A DNA stretch of 64,000 bases from Actinomadura hallensis. GTDB lineage: Bacteria; Actinomycetota; Actinomycetes; Streptosporangiales; Streptosporangiaceae. The translations under genes were made by a program, and so were the position numbers. The notes beneath the pieces were generated by a model. That model did not search any database and was not told where the DNA came from. It worked only from the letters and a program-made list of their open reading frames with translations. Numbering within the stretch: position 1 is the first letter of the stretch; each line of letters begins with the position of its first letter. The stretch covers positions 496,001-560,000 of the forward strand of contig NZ_VFPO01000001.1 in assembly GCF_006716765.1 (NCBI RefSeq), read 5' to 3'. Positions 19,625 through 27,872 of this stretch are shown one piece after another.

Positions 19625-19968
19625 GGGGGGTGCTCCTTCCACGTTCCGGGAAGGGCGGGGCACGTGGAGGTCCTTGTGGGAGCGCTCCGCGGGGCCGCCG
19701 CTCGTCCGGCGGGGGGTGAGGTGGGGGACTCATCCGGATGAGCTGTCCGCAGTGCACCCTTTATTGTCAACCGAGTCAATAATTCCAGTTCGAATTGGAT
19801 ATTCAATTCGCGGGGGGCTGTGAATGAAAACCCGGAAAACGGGGTTCACGCAGCGCGGACGGGCCGGGCCGGTCGAGCCGGCCCGGCCCGTCCGTCCGGG
19901 AACGATCCCCGCGGGAAGAGCGTTCGCGCCCGCGGGCGTGCGGCGCCCGGTGATCCCGGGCGGCGCGG
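19625..19968. other. Promoter region of the M4 protease and terminator of the esterase gene
   Basis: 344 bp without a gene. Near 19755-19815 there is an A+T-rich block (TTATTGTCAACCGAGTCAAT, AATTCCAGTTCGAATTGG) suitable for a promoter reading toward the protease. A strong hairpin sits at 19857-19893. Confidence 0.45.
19857..19893 (-). terminator. 16-bp hairpin terminator after the esterase gene
   Basis: GGACGGGCCGGGCCGG, loop TCGAG, CCGGCCCGGCCCGTCC: a perfect 16-bp stem located about 75 nt past the esterase stop on the minus strand. Confidence 0.75.
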
Positions 19969-20997
19969 CTAGGGGGCGATCCTGCGGCAGAGCCAGGCGA
20001 GGGCGAGCGGGTACCGGTAGTCGATGCCGCCGTGCGCCGCGTCGAACAGCTCGAATTGGATCACGTCCTCGTCGACGCCCGCGTCCAGCAGCGCCCGGTG
20101 GAACGCCTGGGCGCCCACGTCCAGGTACCACTCGTCGCGCGTCCCGCCGTCGATCCAGATCGCCCGCTGCGAGCGCATCGCCTCGGCGTGGCCCGGCACC
20201 ATCCGCACCGGGTCCCAGGCCAGCCAGCGCTCCCACACGTCCTGCCGGAGGACGCCGGTGACCGGGTCGAACGGCAGCTCGGGCGTGCCGTCGTCCCGCG
20301 CGGAGTAGCAGACGGCCATGCCGAGGATGTTGAGGAGGTCCATGTCCTCGGGCTTGGTGAACGCCACCCGCCCGCGGAAGTCGTCCCACCACCGCCCGAT
20401 GTCGCCGCCGTACTTGCGCAGGTGCCGGACGCACTTGGGGAACTCGGTCAGGTAGCAGTACTCGAACAGGGCGTCGCCGGCGTGGGTCGCGAACGCGCCG
20501 AACAGGTCGGGACGCAGCATCGGCGTGATCATCGCGCCGTAGCCGCCGCTGGACTTGCCGCTGATCGCCCGGTGCCGCGGCGAGTCCAGCGTCCGGTAGT
20601 GCCGGTCGACCCACGGGACGATCTCGTCGCAGATGTAGGAGTGGTAGCGGCCGGTGCCGGGCGAGTCGAGGTACTGGCTGCCGCCGTGCGCGGTCCACGC
20701 GTCCACGAAGACAACGATCGCGGGCGGGGCCTCGCCGGAGGCGAACACGGCGTCCGCCGTCTCGGGGAACGGCTGCCGGTAGGGCGTCCGGTTGCGCCAG
20801 ATCCCCACGTGCCCGGTGAAGCCGGTGATCACGTAGACGCTGGGGTAGCGGCGCTCCGGCTCGTCGTCGTAGCCCGGCGGGACGTACACGAGCAGGGGCC
20901 GCTCGTGCGGGTCGTCCAGCGGGTTGCCGCGCAGCAGCTCGCTGCTGACGACGTGCTCTTCCAGGCGGCCGGCGAGCTCGGCGGACCACGGCAGCAT
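19969..20997 (-). CDS. Esterase of the esterase D / enterochelin esterase-like family
   Basis: 342 residues, alpha/beta hydrolase. LVYVPPGYDDEPERRYPSVY is the family N-terminal motif, the nucleophile is in ISGKSSGGYGAM (G-x-S-x-G), and the likely catalytic His is in DAAHGGIDYRYP near the C-terminus. No signal peptide is seen, so it is cytoplasmic. It hydrolyses ester substrates of unknown nature. The ATG at 20997 with GAGGGAG 6 nt upstream is preferred over the GTG at 21003. Confidence 0.85.
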   Translation of the reverse strand: MLPWSAELAGRLEEHVVSSELLRGNPLDDPHERPLLVYVPPGYDDEPERRYPSVYVITGFTGHVGIWRNRTPYRQPFPETADAVFASGEAPPAIVVFVDAWTAHGGSQYLDSPGTGRYHSYICDEIVPWVDRHYRTLDSPRHRAISGKSSGGYGAMITPMLRPDLFGAFATHAGDALFEYCYLTEFPKCVRHLRKYGGDIGRWWDDFRGRVAFTKPEDMDLLNILGMAVCYSARDDGTPELPFDPVTGVLRQDVWERWLAWDPVRMVPGHAEAMRSQRAIWIDGGTRDEWYLDVGAQAFHRALLDAGVDEDVIQFELFDAAHGGIDYRYPLALAWLCRRIAP

Positions 20998-21064
20998 GCG
21001 CACTCCCTCGACGCGGGGCGTTGATCACTTCGACGCTAACGCAGCGCGCGTCCGCCGCCCAGCC

Positions 21065-21125
21065 GCGCGCGGCGCCGTCACAGGTTGCGCGCGGCGCTGT
21101 CACGGGCCGCGCGCGGCGCTGTCAC
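21065..21125. repeat. Three 17-bp direct repeats with 22-bp period upstream of the PEP-mutase-family gene
   Basis: GCGCGCGGCGCYGTCAC occurs at 21065-21081, 21087-21103 and 21109-21125, differing only at the Y. The 22-bp period is about two helical turns, so all copies face the same side of DNA. They lie in the divergent region between the esterase and the gene at 21174, about 50 bp before its start. Confidence 0.85.
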
Positions 21126-21173
21126 AATCCGGCGGTCCGGCTCGTCTCCGATCGAACGGGAAAGGAGACAGAC

Positions 21174-21905
21174 ATGACCGAAAAAGCTGAACGCCTGCGC
21201 GAACTGCACCGCCCCGGCGACCCGCTGCTGCTGCCGAACGTGTGGGACGCCGCGAGCGCCGCCACCGTCGAGGAGGCCGGTTTCCCGGCGCTGGCCACGG
21301 CGAGCGCAGCCGTGGCCGCCATGCTCGGCTACCCGGACCACGAGGGGGCGCCCGCCGACGAGATGCTCGCGGCCGCCGGGCGCGTCGTCCGCGCGGCGTC
21401 CGTCCCCGTCACCGTGGACGCCGAGGCCGGGTACGGGATGCGGCCCGCCGAGCTGGTCGAACGGCTCCTCGCCATCGGCGCGGCCGGCTGCAACCTGGAG
21501 GACACCTACGCGGGGGAACTGGCCGAGCCGGAGCGGCAGGCCGAGTTCCTCGCCGCCGTCCGGGACGCCGCCGGTGACACACTGGTGATCAACGCCCGGA
21601 TCGACACGTTCGTCAACGGGGTCCCGGACGCGCTGGACGCCGCGATCGCCCGCGGCCGCCTCTACCTGGAGGCGGGCGCCGACTGCGTGTACCCGATCAC
21701 GGCGCCGATGGACGCCGTCCCCGAGCTGGTCAAGGGCCTGCCGGGGCCGGTCAACGTCAACAACTTCCCCGGCACGTCCCTGGCGGAGCTGGCCGAGGCG
21801 GGCGTCGCCCGCGTGTCCTACGGGCCGGTGCCGTTCCTCCAGTCGCTGGAGGCGCTGAAGCGGTTCGCGACCCGCGTCCTCTCCCGTGAGGACCCCTACG
21901 GCTGA
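21174..21905 (+). CDS. Isocitrate lyase / phosphoenolpyruvate mutase family protein
   Basis: 243 residues, with AAAGGAG 7 nt before ATG. A (beta/alpha)8 barrel of the PEP mutase/ICL superfamily: LLLPNVWDAASAATVEEAGF, TVDAEAGYG (metal-binding Asp/Glu), AAGCNLEDTY and VINARIDTFV. The superfamily's ICL catalytic KKCGH signature is absent, so it is neither a true isocitrate lyase nor clearly a 2-methylisocitrate lyase. It probably cleaves or forms a C-C or P-C bond in an oxoacid; substrate unknown. It may be controlled through the triple repeat just upstream. Confidence 0.85.
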   Translation: MTEKAERLRELHRPGDPLLLPNVWDAASAATVEEAGFPALATASAAVAAMLGYPDHEGAPADEMLAAAGRVVRAASVPVTVDAEAGYGMRPAELVERLLAIGAAGCNLEDTYAGELAEPERQAEFLAAVRDAAGDTLVINARIDTFVNGVPDALDAAIARGRLYLEAGADCVYPITAPMDAVPELVKGLPGPVNVNNFPGTSLAELAEAGVARVSYGPVPFLQSLEALKRFATRVLSREDPYG

Positions 21906-22018
21906 TACATGTGACGCCTGGTGTGAGGGCGCCCACTCCCGGGCGCCCTTGCAAGCCCTCACTTACAGTGGCACAGTGAGACGAAAATCGCCTCTATGTA
22001 TCAGGGAGTGAGGCCCGC

Positions 22019-22843
22019 ATGGCCGCGACCGCGACGGTGCCGTCCCCGACCACGCTGCAGGACTCCATGAGCGGTCTCGCGCTCGCCGCGGCCGCCGCGA
22101 ACGTCGTCATGCAGCTGTCCCGGCTCGAGATCGGGCACGGCGTCGCCAACAGCAAGGTCGAGAGCGGCCGCCTCGACAGGCACCCGCTGAAGCGGACCCG
22201 CACCACCCTCACCTACCTCGCCGTCGCCCTCCTCGGCACCGACGAGGAGCGCAAGGTGCTGCGCAAGGAGGTCAACCGGGCCCACCGCCAGGTCCGCTCG
22301 AAGGGACCCGTCGCCTACAACGCCTTCGACCCCGAGCTCCAGCTGTGGGTCGCCGCGTGCCTCTACCAGGGCGTCGAGATCATCCACCGGATCCTGTACG
22401 GGGAGCCGACCCCCGAGCAGGTCGAGGAGCTCTACAAGGCCGGCGCCCGCCTCGGCACCACCCTCCAGGTCAGGGAGGAGATGTGGCCGCCGGACCGCGC
22501 CGCCTTCGAGGAGTACTGGCAGGACGGCCTCAGCAAGATCCAGATGGACGACCTCACCCGCGGCTACCTCCGCGACCTGGCCGAGCTGCGGTTCCTGCCC
22601 GCCCCGGTCCGCCTGCCGCTCGCCTCGACGAACCGCTTCCTGACCCTGGGCTTCCTGCCCCAGCGCTTCCGCGACGAGCTCGGCTACAGCTGGACGCCCC
22701 GCGACCAGCGCCGCTTCGACCGCCTCACCCGCAACCTGGCCCGCGTCAACGCCGTCCTGCCCCGCCCGGCCCGCGTCTTCCCCTTCAACTACTACCTCTG
22801 GGACTTCCGCCGCCGGGTGAAGGCCGGCCGCCCCATCGTCTAG
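22019..22843 (+). CDS. Oxygenase MpaB-family protein (DUF2236)
   Basis: 274 residues, related to the ER-bound oxygenase mpaB/latex-clearing protein family. Seen: LSRLEIGHGVANSKVESGRL, RTTLTYLAVALLGTDEERK, VNRAHRQVRSKGPVAYNAFD with the conserved His, LQLWVAACLYQGVEII, and FRDELGYSWTPRDQRRFDRL. The family binds haem through conserved His and Arg residues. Its role in actinomycetes is generally unknown. Its stop overlaps by two bases the stop of the convergent hydrolase gene. Confidence 0.8.
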   Translation: MAATATVPSPTTLQDSMSGLALAAAAANVVMQLSRLEIGHGVANSKVESGRLDRHPLKRTRTTLTYLAVALLGTDEERKVLRKEVNRAHRQVRSKGPVAYNAFDPELQLWVAACLYQGVEIIHRILYGEPTPEQVEELYKAGARLGTTLQVREEMWPPDRAAFEEYWQDGLSKIQMDDLTRGYLRDLAELRFLPAPVRLPLASTNRFLTLGFLPQRFRDELGYSWTPRDQRRFDRLTRNLARVNAVLPRPARVFPFNYYLWDFRRRVKAGRPIV

Positions 22844-23748
22844 CGGCGCCGCTCGAACAGGTACGGCCCGGCCTGCGGGGACGCGAACATCGCGGCGGCG
22901 TCGTGCCCCACACGAGGGACGTGCACCAGTGTGTGCACCGGGCGCCCCGCCTTGTGGCGCAGATACCGGTGATAGTTCTCGCCGCGCTCCCTCCTGGTGC
23001 GCCCCTGCGCCTCCGCGGCGGGGTGCACCTCCAGAAGGAGCGCACCGGGGTCGGCGTCCTGCTCGCCGAGCAGGTAGACGACGTCCCTCTGGACGTAGCG
23101 GTCGAAGTGGTCCTGCCCGGACGTCGCTTCTCCGACATAGTCCGGCACACCGCCGCCGAAGCCGTAGCGCCATTGATCGACGTCGAGGTCGTCGTGGTCG
23201 ACGAAGGAATCGCCCTTCGGGCGCTGCCTGTCGAAATACAGATAGGTCGAGGGATTGGCGACGACGAACCGGACGGACGCCCCGATGTGATCGGGCCCGC
23301 GCCCGACGGCCGCGTACCGGTTCACGAACTGACCGCCCGCGGAGTTGCCGACGATGGTCACGTGGCGGACATCCGGAAATGCGGCAACGCTCTGCAGCAA
23401 CTCGTCCATGACCGTGAACGAACTGACCTCGCCGAGGCCGCCCTTCCATTCCTCGGTGCCCCAGTGCAGGTAGCGGGCTCGGGCCTCGTCCGCGCGCACG
23501 TCGTCCTCGGTGAGGAACTGCGGCGCGACGACCAGCCGCCGCCGGCCGGGCCTGATCGACCGGTAGTAGTCCCCGGCGTTCCGCAATGCGCCGTGCACGA
23601 CGATGACGGCCTCGTTCGGTCCGGGACGGGGCTCGTCCAACGGAACGGTCGAGAAAAGCGCCAGCCGCCCGCCGCTCACGGACAGGCTGCGGTCCCCGAG
23701 TTCACCGATCGCCTCATGCTGGACATCCGCCCGATTGGCGAAGGTCAT
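22840..23748 (-). CDS. Alpha/beta hydrolase, unknown substrate
   Basis: 302 residues. AVIVVHGALRNAGDYYRSI resembles the oxyanion strand-turn of alpha/beta hydrolases, IVGNSAGGQFVNRYA carries the nucleophile elbow (G-N-S-A-G), and VPRVGHDAAAMF supplies the catalytic His near the C-terminus. In some bacteria relatives are annotated only as hypothetical hydrolases. No signal peptide is visible. Convergent with the MpaB gene, overlapping at the stops. Confidence 0.75.
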   Translation of the reverse strand: MTFANRADVQHEAIGELGDRSLSVSGGRLALFSTVPLDEPRPGPNEAVIVVHGALRNAGDYYRSIRPGRRRLVVAPQFLTEDDVRADEARARYLHWGTEEWKGGLGEVSSFTVMDELLQSVAAFPDVRHVTIVGNSAGGQFVNRYAAVGRGPDHIGASVRFVVANPSTYLYFDRQRPKGDSFVDHDDLDVDQWRYGFGGGVPDYVGEATSGQDHFDRYVQRDVVYLLGEQDADPGALLLEVHPAAEAQGRTRRERGENYHRYLRHKAGRPVHTLVHVPRVGHDAAAMFASPQAGPYLFERRR

Positions 23749-23882
23749 CGTCCCCCCTTAACGACCGACCGACGCTGCCGCGTCCGTCCATTCCCACTGG
23801 AACACCGAACTGGGATGCGAGCAGAGCGGCGTCCGTACGATGAGATCGTCGCACGGATGCCGGGCTCGGAGAAGGAGGGCTC

Positions 23883-23963
23883 GTGGCGTCGAGTGAGCGG
23901 TTGGTCGGGTTGTTGGCGGTGTTGGTGCGGCAGCTCGATCAGCTGGTTCAGCGGGGAGGATGA
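23883..23963 (+). CDS. Possible 26-residue small protein, antisense to the BCCT gene end
   Basis: GTG start with a strong Shine-Dalgarno (GAAGGAGG, 5 nt upstream) opens a 26-codon frame, ASSERLVGLLAVLVRQLDQ then LVQRGG. It has an amphipathic-helix pattern. Its last 16 nt overlap the end of the convergent BCCT transporter gene. It lies in an otherwise empty gap between two minus-strand genes. The good ribosome site is the only support; it could be chance. Confidence 0.35.
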   Translation: MASSERLVGLLAVLVRQLDQLVQRGG

Positions 23964-25669
23964 TCCGGGGGCGCGGCGGATCCGGGGTCCTCGTTGTTGG
24001 CGGGGCGGGTGACCAGTTCGAAGTCGCCCTTGTACTCCTCGGTGCCGGTCAGGACGGCCTCCTCCAGGACCTCGGCGCCCTTGGTCTGGATCTGCATCAT
24101 CGGGTCGCTGCGGACGTCCTTGGTCAGGGAGAAGCACAGCACGATCAGGACGACGGTGAACGGCAGCGCCCCGATGAACGTGATGTTCTGGATGCCGTTC
24201 AGGGCCTGGTCGCCGCCGATCACGAGCATGATCGCGGCGACGGCGCCGGTCATGGCGCCCCAGAAGATGACCATCCAGCGGGCGGGCGAGGTCGAGCCGT
24301 GCTGCGAGAGCGTGCCCATGACGACCGACGCGGCGTCCGCGCCGGACACGAAGAAGATCGCGACGAGGAGCATCACGACGATCGCGGTGATCGAGGACCA
24401 CGGCAGGTGGTTCAGCATGTTGAAGGTGATCTGCTCCTCCGAGCCGTTCCCGTACGGGTTGAGGCCCTCGCGCTGCTGGGAGACGGCCGTCCCGCCGAAA
24501 ATCGCGAACCAGACCAGGCTGACCACGCTCGGGACGACGATCACGCCGGCGACGAACTGGCGGATGGTGCGGCCGCGGCTGATGCGGGCCAGGAACATGC
24601 CGACGAACGGGGACCACGAGATCCACCACGCCCAGTAGAAGATCGTCCAGCTGGAGAGGAACTCCTCCATCGCCGCGCCGCCCGTGGCCCCCGACCGTGA
24701 CGCCATCTCGCCGAAGCGCTGGATGTAGACGCCGAGGGTGGTCGGCAGCAGTTCGAGGATGAACACCGTCGGGCCGACCACGAACACGAACACCGCGAGG
24801 ACCGCGGCGATCACCATGTTGGTGTTGGACAGCCACTGGATGCCGCGGGCGATGCCGGACACCGCCGACGCGACGAAGCAGATCGTCAGCACCACGATGA
24901 TGAGCACGAGGACGGACGTGCCGAGCGTCTCGATCCAGCCCGCCTCCTGCATGCCGGTGCGGATCTGCAGGGCGCCGATGCCGAGGGACGCGGCCGAGCC
25001 GAACAGGGTCGCGAACAGCGCCAGGCTGTCGATGAGCCTGCCCGCCCAGCCCTCGGAGCGGCGGCCGAACAGCGGGGCGAACGCCGCGCTGATCAGCTGG
25101 GTGCGGCCGCGGCGGTAGTGCCCGTACCCGATGGCGAGGCCGAGCACGGCGTAGATCGACCACGGGTGCAGCGTCCAGTGGAAGATCGTGGTCGCCATCG
25201 CCGTCTCGATCGCCGGTTCGCTGTTCGGCGCGTCGGTGCCGGGGGGAGGCATGACGTAGTGCGTCAGCGGTTCGGCGGCGCCGAAGAACATCAGGCCGAT
25301 GCCCATGCCCGCGCTGAACATCATCGCGATCCACGAGACGGTGCGGAACTCCGGCTCGTCCTCGTCCTTGCCGAGCGGGATGCGGCCGTACTTGCTGAGC
25401 GCCAGCCACAGCGAGAAGATCACGAAACCGGTCGCGGCGAGGACGAGGAGCCAGCCCACGTTGGCGAGCAGCCAGTCCAGCGCCGACTGCGCGGTCGAGG
25501 CCAGGTGGTCGGTCCAGATCACGCCCCAGAGGACGAAGGCGGTGGACACGGCGGCGGTGACGCCGTAGACGAACGGGTCGGTGCGCGCTCGTCTCGGCCT
25601 CCCGGGGGCGGGGGACGCGGTGAAGCCGCCGTCGTCCGGCCCGCCGGGCGGGGACTTGATCTCCTCCAT
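23948..25669 (-). CDS. BCCT-family glycine betaine/choline/carnitine transporter
   Basis: 573 residues with 12 hydrophobic segments. Family signatures: GMGIGLMFFGAAEPLTHY (glycine-rich segment of TM3), the Trp box HWTLHPWSIYAVLGLAIGY, and SSWTIFYWAWWISWSPFVG followed by LARISRGRTIRQF. It imports quaternary ammonium compounds with sodium or protons, generally for osmoprotection. The charged tail (ILTK-like QTKGAEVLEEAVLTGTEEYK) may sense osmolarity. Start set at ATG 25669; a GTG nine codons upstream is possible. It stands alone, divergent from the acyl-CoA ligase gene. Confidence 0.92.
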   Translation of the reverse strand: MEEIKSPPGGPDDGGFTASPAPGRPRRARTDPFVYGVTAAVSTAFVLWGVIWTDHLASTAQSALDWLLANVGWLLVLAATGFVIFSLWLALSKYGRIPLGKDEDEPEFRTVSWIAMMFSAGMGIGLMFFGAAEPLTHYVMPPPGTDAPNSEPAIETAMATTIFHWTLHPWSIYAVLGLAIGYGHYRRGRTQLISAAFAPLFGRRSEGWAGRLIDSLALFATLFGSAASLGIGALQIRTGMQEAGWIETLGTSVLVLIIVVLTICFVASAVSGIARGIQWLSNTNMVIAAVLAVFVFVVGPTVFILELLPTTLGVYIQRFGEMASRSGATGGAAMEEFLSSWTIFYWAWWISWSPFVGMFLARISRGRTIRQFVAGVIVVPSVVSLVWFAIFGGTAVSQQREGLNPYGNGSEEQITFNMLNHLPWSSITAIVVMLLVAIFFVSGADAASVVMGTLSQHGSTSPARWMVIFWGAMTGAVAAIMLVIGGDQALNGIQNITFIGALPFTVVLIVLCFSLTKDVRSDPMMQIQTKGAEVLEEAVLTGTEEYKGDFELVTRPANNEDPGSAAPPDHPPR

Positions 25670-26279
25670 GGCTGTAAGTCGTTCCCAAAGAACCACAACT
25701 CACGTCCACGCGGGAGTAATTCGTTTCCGACCTGGGGCTTCGGCAGACGTGAGCGCCCGCGAACGTCCGCTTTCTCGCGACTTTTCGGGCACCGTCGACC
25801 CCGCTTCCCGGCGTCGCGATGATGGAGCGCCCGGCGTCCCGGCTGCCCGCGGGGTTCGGTCCGTGCGGTCCCGGGCGGCGCTGGGGGATCGAAGAACGCC
25901 GTGGGGTGGCCTCCTTCTCGGGTGTCCTGAGAGGCGCCTCTGCTGGACGGTGTTTCGGTCGGGTTGAGGGGCATAGCGATGGAGGGCCGAAAACGGCCCC
26001 ACGGTCATGCAAGTTGTCGCGTTAGTCCCTTCTATCCCAACAAGACACTGTCATAACAGAGATGTTCCCTTATGGACACTGTTGTCGGTTATAGGGTTTC
26101 GTGTTCCCCTAATTAAGGCAATGTCCGGTTGTGGCTCGTCGACGGCCGGTTCCCGCCGGACCGCCCGCCGCCCCGGTCGCCGGCGGCGCGCGCCGCCCGC
26201 CGCGACCCGCACGCCCGACCCGAACCCCACCCACGACGACGCACGCGGCGAAGACGCACGCAGCGAAGCGGAGGTCCGG
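25670..26279. promoter_or_regulatory. 610-bp divergent intergenic region between the BCCT and acyl-CoA ligase genes
   Basis: No gene is convincing. Around 26030-26115 the sequence is unusually A+T-rich (TGTCATAACAG, GGTTATAGGG, CCTAATTAAGG). GACACTGT occurs at 26044-26051 and again at 26075-26082, 31 bp apart. This is probably the promoter/operator region of the catabolic operon starting at 26280. The stretch 26116-26250 is G+C-rich and could be 5' leader. Confidence 0.4.
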
Positions 26280-27872
26280 ATGCGCAAGGAGATGCTGGAG
26301 AGCTTCGTCCTCGGCGACGTTCTCCGGTCGCAGGCGCAGGCACACCGACGGCAGCCGTTCCTCAGGTTCCGGGACGGCGAGATCACCTACGGCGAGGTCG
26401 ACGCGGCCGCCGACCGGATGGCCCGCAGGCTGGCCGGAGCCGGGGTCGAACCCGGCGACCACGTCGCGCTCATGCTCCCGAACTGCGCCGACTTCGTGCA
26501 TCTGATCTTCGCGCTGGCGCGGCTCGGCGCGGTCGCCGTGCCGGTCAACGTCGCCTACCGCGGGGAGCTGCTGCGGCACGTGCTGGACGGCTCCGACTCG
26601 CGCTGGCTCGTCATCGACGGGTCCTACGCGGAGCGGATCCCCGAGATCGCGGAGCGGCTGCCGAAGCTGGACGGGGTGATCGTGCGGGACGCGGCCGCGA
26701 GCGGGGTGCTGCTGGAGCGGCTGGGCAGGCCCGCGCGGGAGCTGTCGGCCCTGCCGGAGGACGGGGACGGGCGCGTCGAGGCCCCGGTGCGGTTCTCCGA
26801 CCTGCAGGCGATCATGTACACGTCCGGGACGACGGGCCCCTCCAAGGGCGCGATGGTGCCGCACGCGCTGGCGCTGACCTGCGCCTACGACTCGCTGGAG
26901 TTCCTCGACCGGTGGGGCAAGACGATCTACTGCCCGCTGCCGCTGTTCCACGCGGCGGGGCTGTGGGACGGGATGCTGTCGGCGCTGCTGGGCGGCGGGA
27001 CGATCGCGATCGTGGAGCGGTTCAGCGCGTCGCGGTTCTGGGACGACGTGCGCCGCTTCGACGCCCGGGTGTGCATGAGCGTGTTCTCGATGATCCCGAT
27101 CCTGCTGAACCGGCCGCCGTCCGCGCGGGACCGCGACCACCCGCTGGAGACGTTCTACATGGGCAAGTCGAGCCTGGACGAGCCGCTGCGGGAGCGTTTC
27201 GGGGTCCGTTCGGTGGAGACCTATACGAGCACCGAGGCGGGCATCGCGACCGGAAGCCCCTACGGCGAGTGGCGCACCGGCTCGTGCGGGCGGGCTCACG
27301 AGGAGCGCTTCCACGTCGCGGTGGTGGACGAGGAGGACCGGGAGGTGGGCCCGGGGGAGCCGGGCGAGCTGGTGCTGCGGCCGAAGCAGCCGTTCGTCCT
27401 GACGACCGGCTACTACGGCGACTGGGAGGCGACCACCCGCTGCTTCAGGAACATGTGGTTCCACACCGGAGACCGGGTATGGCGCGATGACGACGGCTAC
27501 TTCTACTTCCTTGACCGGATGAAGGACGCGATCCGCCGCCGCGGCGAGAACATCTCGGCCTTCGACCTGGAGACGGAGATCAACCGGCATCCGGCGGTGC
27601 TGGAGTGCGCCGCCATCGGCGTTCCGTCGGAACTGGAGGACGAGGACATCAAGGTGTCGATCGTGGTGCAGCCGGACACCGGCATGGAACCGGCGGAGCT
27701 GATCGCGTACTGCGAGGAGCGGCTGCCGCGGTCGATGGTGCCGCGGTACGTCGAGTTCGTGGACGCGCTGCCCCGCACCCCCACCGACAAGATCGCCAAG
27801 TACCGGCTGCGGGAGCAGGGCGACCGCGGCATCACCGAGACGACCTGGGACCGGGAGGCGGACGGCCGGTGA
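26280..27872 (+). CDS. Acyl-CoA ligase (AMP-forming), CaiC-like
   Basis: 530 residues, ATG with GGAGG upstream. ANL-superfamily motifs: A3 phosphate loop MYTSGTTGPSKGAMVP, A5 ETYTSTEAG, A7 WFHTGDRVWRDDDGY, A8 hinge RMKDAIRRRGENISAFDLE and C-terminal A10 PRTPTDKIAKYRL with the catalytic Lys. It activates a carboxylic acid to its CoA thioester. The following genes encode two acyl-CoA dehydrogenases and a hydratase, so this starts a beta-oxidation-type pathway; whether the acid is a fatty acid, a carnitine-like compound or a sterol side chain is not evident. GTGA overlap with the next gene. Confidence 0.88.
   Translation: MRKEMLESFVLGDVLRSQAQAHRRQPFLRFRDGEITYGEVDAAADRMARRLAGAGVEPGDHVALMLPNCADFVHLIFALARLGAVAVPVNVAYRGELLRHVLDGSDSRWLVIDGSYAERIPEIAERLPKLDGVIVRDAAASGVLLERLGRPARELSALPEDGDGRVEAPVRFSDLQAIMYTSGTTGPSKGAMVPHALALTCAYDSLEFLDRWGKTIYCPLPLFHAAGLWDGMLSALLGGGTIAIVERFSASRFWDDVRRFDARVCMSVFSMIPILLNRPPSARDRDHPLETFYMGKSSLDEPLRERFGVRSVETYTSTEAGIATGSPYGEWRTGSCGRAHEERFHVAVVDEEDREVGPGEPGELVLRPKQPFVLTTGYYGDWEATTRCFRNMWFHTGDRVWRDDDGYFYFLDRMKDAIRRRGENISAFDLETEINRHPAVLECAAIGVPSELEDEDIKVSIVVQPDTGMEPAELIAYCEERLPRSMVPRYVEFVDALPRTPTDKIAKYRLREQGDRGITETTWDREADGR

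Noticed and set aside
19857..19893. Strong hairpin considered as a riboswitch for the M4 protease
   Set aside because: A simple perfect stem on the downstream side of the esterase fits a terminator; there is no conserved aptamer-like structure.
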